DNA of 64,000 nucleotides from GCA-002793235 sp965267355. GTDB lineage: Bacteria; Bacteroidota; Bacteroidia; Flavobacteriales_E; Vicingaceae. Location: assembly GCA_965267355.1 (NCBI GenBank), contig OZ253956.1, forward strand, positions 496,001 through 560,000, given 5' to 3'. The notes below the pieces were generated by a model that saw nothing but the letters and a program-made list of their open reading frames with translations, was not told where the DNA came from and searched no databases. A program made the position numbers and the translations under genes. Below are positions 60,219-64,000 of this stretch, in pieces. The first letter of the stretch is position 1. Every line of letters starts with the position of its first letter.

Positions 60219-60587
60219 TTAAAGTACTTCTGGAGCTAATGAAACAATTTTCATAAATTCTTTCTCTCTTAACTCTCTCGCTACCGGACCGAAAATACGA
60301 GTACCTCTCATTTCTCCAGCTTCATTTAATATAACTGCAGCATTGTCATCAAATCTGATGTAAGAACCATCTGCTCTTCTTATCTCTTTTTTTGTTCTTA
60401 CAACAACAGCTTTATGTACTGCTCCTTTTTTAACATTACCACTAGGCATTGCTTGTTTCACAGATACAACTATAGTATCACCAATTGACGCGTATCTCTT
60501 TTTAGATCCACCTAATACTTTTATACAAAGTACTTCTTTAGCTCCACTATTATCTGCTACTTTTAATCTTGACTCTTGCTGTACCAT
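60219..60587 (-). CDS. rplN: Ribosomal protein L14
   Basis: The 122 residues begin VQQESRLKVADNSGAKEVLC and end RELREKEFMKIVSLAPEVL, both invariant parts of L14, a highly conserved 50S interface protein. It is two bases from the rpsQ stop. Confidence 0.97.
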   Translation of the reverse strand: MVQQESRLKVADNSGAKEVLCIKVLGGSKKRYASIGDTIVVSVKQAMPSGNVKKGAVHKAVVVRTKKEIRRADGSYIRFDDNAAVILNEAGEMRGTRIFGPVARELREKEFMKIVSLAPEVL

Positions 60588-60589
60588 AA

Positions 60590-60847
60590 TTATTTAGCTC
60601 TTTCAATAATTTCAACTAATCTCCAACATTTATTTTTACTCATCGGACGTATTTCCATGATTTTAACGGTATCACCAATGTTGCAATCATTTTTGTCATC
60701 ATGAGCCATAAACTTAGCTGTAGATTTTACGAATTTTCCGTAGATAGGGTGTTTCTTACGGCTTTCTACCGAAACAACAATAGACTTATCCATTTTGTTG
60801 CTTACAACCAATCCTACTCTTTCTTTTCTTAAATTTCTAGTTTCCAT
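60590..60847 (-). CDS. rpsQ: Ribosomal protein S17
   Basis: An 85-residue OB-fold protein with RKERVGLVVSNKMDKSIVVS, CNIGDTVKIMEIRPMSKNK and RLVEIIERAK, typical of S17, which binds the 5' domain of 16S rRNA. Confidence 0.96.
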   Translation of the reverse strand: METRNLRKERVGLVVSNKMDKSIVVSVESRKKHPIYGKFVKSTAKFMAHDDKNDCNIGDTVKIMEIRPMSKNKCWRLVEIIERAK

Positions 60848-60857
60848 TTCAAGTATA

Positions 60858-61055
60858 TTATTTAGCTTGAAGTTCTCTTTTTCTTAACTCTGTGTTTAAC
60901 CTAGCAACTGTTCTTCTAACATCTTTAATTTGCATAGGGTTTTCAATAGGTGAAACAGCATGGCTTAGCTTCAGCTTTGACAACACGTCTTTTTGTTCTT
61001 GTAATTTTTCAGTTAAATCATCAACCGAAAGATCTTTTATATCTACTTGTTTCAT
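60858..61055 (-). CDS. rpmC: Ribosomal protein L29
   Basis: A 65-residue two-helix protein (DIKDLSVDDLTEKLQEQKDV, NPMQIKDVRRTVARLNTELR), at the exit tunnel where SRP and trigger factor dock. Its start is eight bases from the rplP stop. Confidence 0.95.
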   Translation of the reverse strand: MKQVDIKDLSVDDLTEKLQEQKDVLSKLKLSHAVSPIENPMQIKDVRRTVARLNTELRKRELQAK

Positions 61056-61063
61056 AGTTTTAA

Positions 61064-61486
61064 CTATTTACCTTCGTAATCTCTTCTTACTATAAACTTT
61101 GTTTTAACTGGTAACTTTTGTGCTGCTAACCTCAAAGCTTCTTTTGCAATATCCATTGGCACACCATCACACTCGAAAATAACCTTTCCGGGTCTTACAG
61201 TTGCTACCCACAATTCTGGAGATCCTTTACCTTTACCCATTCTTACCTCTGCAGGTTTTTTAGTAACTGGTTTGTCTGGAAATACTCTAATCCAAACTTG
61301 ACCTTCCCTTTTCATATATCTTGTTACAGCAATCCTTGCTGCCTCTATCTGGCGAGCTGTCATCCAACACTCTTCAAGAGACTTAATAGCAAACGATCCA
61401 AATGCAATTTGATTTCCTCTTTGAGCGTTTCCTTTCATACGCCCCTTCTGCATTTTTCTGTATTTCGTTCTTTTCGGTTGTAACAT
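61064..61486 (-). CDS. rplP: Ribosomal protein L16
   Basis: L16 organises the A-site and peptidyl-transferase region. The 140 residues begin LQPKRTKYRKMQKGRMKGNA and contain ITRYMKREG-like VTRYMKREGQVWIRVFPDKP and RMGKGKGSPELWVATVRPGK. Confidence 0.97.
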   Translation of the reverse strand: MLQPKRTKYRKMQKGRMKGNAQRGNQIAFGSFAIKSLEECWMTARQIEAARIAVTRYMKREGQVWIRVFPDKPVTKKPAEVRMGKGKGSPELWVATVRPGKVIFECDGVPMDIAKEALRLAAQKLPVKTKFIVRRDYEGK

Positions 61487-61514
61487 TTTATCTTATTTTA
61501 AATCTTCTGATCGT

Positions 61515-62231
61515 TTATTTTCTTTTATTTCTTCTTCTTCCTCCTGCTGGGCCTCTCTTTCCACCTTTATCTTTAGATTTACCTACGTTAGGTGATAAAT
61601 CTCTCTTTCCGTACACCTCTCCTTTACAAATCCAAACTTTAACACCAATTCTTCCGTAAGTAGTATGAGCTTCTGTTAACGCATAATCAATATCCGCTCT
61701 AAATGTATGTAATGGAATTCTTCCTTCTTTATATCCTTCTGTTCTTGCCATTTCAGCTCCACCTAATCTTCCTGAAACCTGAACTTTAATCCCTTCTGCT
61801 CCCATTCTCATTGATGATGCTACTGCCATTTTTGCTGCTCTACGGAAAGAAATTCTTCCTTCAATTTGTTTTGCAACACTATCGGCTACTAGTTTAGCAT
61901 CTAACTCAGGTCTTTTTATTTCAAAAATGTTAATCTGAACATCTTTCTTAGTAATCTTTTTTAATTCTTCTCTTAACTTATCAACCTCTTGACCACCTTT
62001 ACCGATAATGATACCTGGACGAGAACTATTAATAGTTACGGTAATTAGTTTAAGCGTTCTTTCAATAATAATTTTAGAAACACTTGCTTTATGCAAACGA
62101 GCCATCAAGTACTTTCTAATTTTAAAATCTTCAACTATTTTTCCTGAATAGTCTTTTCCGCCATACCAATTAGAATCCCATCCTCTGATGATTCCTAATC
62201 TGTTTGAAATTGGATTTACTTTTTGTCCCAT
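61515..62231 (-). CDS. rpsC: Ribosomal protein S3
   Basis: S3 lines the mRNA entry channel. The 238 residues begin GQKVNPISNRLGIIRGWDSN, include the KH domain motif RPGIIIGKGGQEVDKLREEL and the C-terminal domain GADIDY-like TFRADIDYALTEAHTTYGRI with a basic end GKRGPAGGRRRNKRK. Confidence 0.97.
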   Translation of the reverse strand: MGQKVNPISNRLGIIRGWDSNWYGGKDYSGKIVEDFKIRKYLMARLHKASVSKIIIERTLKLITVTINSSRPGIIIGKGGQEVDKLREELKKITKKDVQINIFEIKRPELDAKLVADSVAKQIEGRISFRRAAKMAVASSMRMGAEGIKVQVSGRLGGAEMARTEGYKEGRIPLHTFRADIDYALTEAHTTYGRIGVKVWICKGEVYGKRDLSPNVGKSKDKGGKRGPAGGRRRNKRK

Positions 62232-62234
62232 ATC

Positions 62235-62630
62235 TTAATTTAAACTATCAACTATTAATGTAACGTGGTTAGATCTCTTTCTAATTCTGTGAGCTCTACC
62301 TTGTGGTGCTGGTTGAATCCTCTTTAACATTCTAGCACTATCTACTTTAATTTCTTTAACGACTAAGTTGTTGTCTTCAGGTCTTTCACCTTCGTTTTTA
62401 GCTTCCCAATTTGCAATTGCAGATCTTAACAATTTCTCTAATCTTTTAGCAGCATCTTGAGGGCTAAACTGTAAAATACTTAAAGCTTTATATACATCTT
62501 CTCCTCTTACCATATCAGCAACTTTTCTCATTTTTCTTGGAGAAGTTGGGCAATTATTAAGCTTCGCATAGCTTAATGTTTTCTTAGCTTCTTTTATTTG
62601 TTCAGCTCTATTTCTTTTTCTAGCACCCAT
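62235..62630 (-). CDS. rplV: Ribosomal protein L22
   Basis: L22 lines the exit tunnel. The 131 residues have LNNCPTSPRKMRKVADMVRG, ALSILQFSPQDAAKRLEKLL and the tunnel hairpin RMLKRIQPAPQGRAHRIRKR, then SNHVTLIV. The macrolide-sensitive hairpin is unaltered. Confidence 0.96.
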   Translation of the reverse strand: MGARKRNRAEQIKEAKKTLSYAKLNNCPTSPRKMRKVADMVRGEDVYKALSILQFSPQDAAKRLEKLLRSAIANWEAKNEGERPEDNNLVVKEIKVDSARMLKRIQPAPQGRAHRIRKRSNHVTLIVDSLN

Positions 62631-62641
62631 GGTAAACTATT

Positions 62642-62920
62642 TTATTTTTTTCCTTTATCCTTATTACCTGCGTGACCTCTAAAATTCCTAGTTGGAGCAA
62701 ATTCACCTAATTTGTGACCAACCATGTTTTCAGTTACGTAAACAGGTATAAATTTATTTCCATTATGAACAGCAATAGTTAATCCTACAAAATCAGGTGT
62801 AATCATTGATGCTCTTGACCAAGTTTTAATTACAGCTTTTTTACCAGACTGTTGAGCATCATCTACTCTTGCCTGAAGCTTATAATGTACAAATGGTGGT
62901 TTTTTTAATGAACGACTCAT
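62642..62920 (-). CDS. rpsS: Ribosomal protein S19
   Basis: S19 is in the 30S head and contacts the tRNA anticodon region with S13. The 92 residues begin SRSLKKPPFVHYKLQARVDD and contain HNGNKFIPVYVTENMVGHKL and GEFAPTRNFRGHAGNKDKGK. Confidence 0.97.
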   Translation of the reverse strand: MSRSLKKPPFVHYKLQARVDDAQQSGKKAVIKTWSRASMITPDFVGLTIAVHNGNKFIPVYVTENMVGHKLGEFAPTRNFRGHAGNKDKGKK

Positions 62921-62923
62921 ATC

Positions 62924-63748
62924 TTATTTCTTTCTTCCTTCAATTATATATTTACTTGAATGTTTCTTTTTAGCTCTAGTTTTGTACCCTTTAGCTGGTA
63001 CGCCATTTCTAGATCTTGGGTGACCTCCAGAATTCTTACCTTCACCACCTCCCATTGGGTGATCAACCGGGTTCATTACAACACCTCTTACTCTTGGTCT
63101 TCTACCTAACCATCTACTTCTACCTGCTTTACCTGATCTCTCAAGCATGTGCTCAGAGTTAGATACTGAACCAATAGTAGCTTTACATGTTGCTAGGATT
63201 AATCTTGTTTCACCTGAAGGCAACTTAACCACTACATACTTACCATCTTTTGCTGTAAGTTGAGCATAAGCACCAGCACTACGAGCCATTTTTGCTCCTT
63301 GTTTTGGTCTTAACTCAATGTTGTGAATTACGGTACCTAATGGAATATCTGCTAAGTATAATGCGTTTCCTACTTCTGGAGCGGCATCTTTACCAGAAAC
63401 TACTTCTTGACCTACTTGTAATCCGTTTGGAGCAACAATATACCTTTTTTCTCCATCTTTGTAATAGATAAGAGCGACACGTGCTGTTCTTCCTGGATCA
63501 TATTCGATTGCCTTAACTACACCTGGAACTCCGTCTTTTTCTCTCTTAAAGTCAACTGAACGCAGTTTCTGTTTATGACCACCACCAATGTAGCGCATAG
63601 TCATTCTACCAGAGTTGTTTCTACCTCCAGATTTATTCTTTCCTTTTACTAAGCTTTTTTCGGGCTTTGAAGCGGTAACTGTAGCAAAATCGCTAACAAT
63701 TTTATGTCTTTGCCCCGGTGTTGTAGGCTTTAATTTTCTTACTGCCAT
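62924..63748 (-). CDS. rplB: Ribosomal protein L2
   Basis: L2 is central to subunit association and peptidyl transfer. The 274 residues begin RKLKPTTPGQRHKIVSDFAT, have HKQKLRSVDFKREKDGVPGV and the invariant C-terminal RPRVRGVVMNPVDHPMGGGE with the key histidine. It sits three bases from the rpsS start. Confidence 0.97.
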   Translation of the reverse strand: MAVRKLKPTTPGQRHKIVSDFATVTASKPEKSLVKGKNKSGGRNNSGRMTMRYIGGGHKQKLRSVDFKREKDGVPGVVKAIEYDPGRTARVALIYYKDGEKRYIVAPNGLQVGQEVVSGKDAAPEVGNALYLADIPLGTVIHNIELRPKQGAKMARSAGAYAQLTAKDGKYVVVKLPSGETRLILATCKATIGSVSNSEHMLERSGKAGRSRWLGRRPRVRGVVMNPVDHPMGGGEGKNSGGHPRSRNGVPAKGYKTRAKKKHSSKYIIEGRKK

Positions 63749-63807
63749 TTTTGTTTATATCTTTAGAGGGTTGGAGCCCCCGTATAGTTAATACTTAAAT
63801 TTCTTTA

Positions 63808-64000
63808 TTATATGTTACTGTAAAAATCTATAACATCTCCTTCTGCTACTGTAATAATAGCTTTCTTATATTTATTTGTTTTTCCTTTAATTAATCCAGC
63901 TTTAGTAAATCTAGATTTTGATTTTCCAGCGTAATTCATTGTATTTACAGCTTCAACTGTAACACCATACGCATCTTCTACTGCCTTTTTAATTTGTATT
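63808..64000 (-). CDS. rplW: Ribosomal protein L23 (C-terminal part, cut by window edge)
   Basis: The stop TAA is at 63808-63810 and the frame continues off the right edge, giving 63 codons. The visible part (QIKKAVEDAYGVTVEAVNTM, GKSKSRFTKAGLIKGKTNKY, then KKAIITVAEGDVIDFYSNI) matches the C terminus of L23, which binds signal recognition particle and trigger factor at the tunnel exit. The order rplW-rplB-rpsS is the standard S10 operon order. Confidence 0.93.
   Translation of the reverse strand, partial: IQIKKAVEDAYGVTVEAVNTMNYAGKSKSRFTKAGLIKGKTNKYKKAIITVAEGDVIDFYSNI

Noticed and set aside
1..64000. tRNA, rRNA, CRISPR arrays, insertion sequences, phage genes
   Set aside because: No cloverleaf, repeat-spacer array, transposase or integrase was seen on either strand, and no gap longer than 300 bases lacks a gene.

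Overview
The window is AT-rich chromosomal DNA from a member of the Bacteroidota, most likely a Flavobacteriales-like lineage. The evidence is a PorU-type type IX secretion sortase with a C-terminal sorting domain, GldB and GldC, lipoproteins with short Bacteroidota lipoboxes, promoter elements matching TAnnTTTG instead of a sigma-70 -10 box, few Shine-Dalgarno sequences, and ribosomal protein gene order without adk between secY and map. No tRNA, rRNA, insertion sequence, prophage or CRISPR array was found. It reads as core chromosome with a few small accessory patches.

Layout. 1-8.9 kb: small secreted and membrane proteins, an Smr-domain protein, DsbD, a YhhQ-type transporter, a cystathionine beta-synthase-like enzyme coupled to an ABM-domain protein, a LolC/E-type permease and a NamZ-type (DUF1343) muramidase. 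8.9-18.2 kb: a GT-C type membrane protein, a NUDIX CoA pyrophosphatase, a WG-repeat protein, an MltF-type lytic transglycosylase, MscS, CorA, NadE and a beta-barrel protein. 18.2-21.4 kb: gldB-gldC-unknown-hemN. 21.5-24.95 kb: a same-strand group of envelope-type genes (SPFH lipoprotein, small conserved protein, LRR protein, YitT, orphan four-helix sensor). 25-30.2 kb: MATE exporter, PorU, a lipoprotein. 30.3-46.6 kb: GatB/YqeY protein, then the division and cell wall (dcw) operon on the minus strand in the order mraZ-rsmH-ftsL-ftsI-murE-mraY-murD-orf120-ftsW-murG-murC-ftsQ-ftsA-ftsZ. 46.8-48 kb: engB and an unknown gene. 48-50.4 kb: clpX and carA. 50.5-64 kb: the S10/spc/alpha ribosomal operon on the minus strand, from rplW (cut by the window edge) to rplQ.

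The dcw genes are tightly packed with stop/start overlaps and end at a clear terminator after ftsZ. MraZ very probably controls them through three GTGG repeats spaced 10 bp apart upstream of mraZ. The most unusual gene is a 120-residue unknown protein inserted between murD and ftsW, which may resemble the C-terminal domain of MurD. Other points of interest are two distant paralogues of a small conserved protein, the 21.5-25 kb envelope group, terminators placed directly against the next promoter, and low-complexity tails on L15, L17 and in the FtsZ linker.
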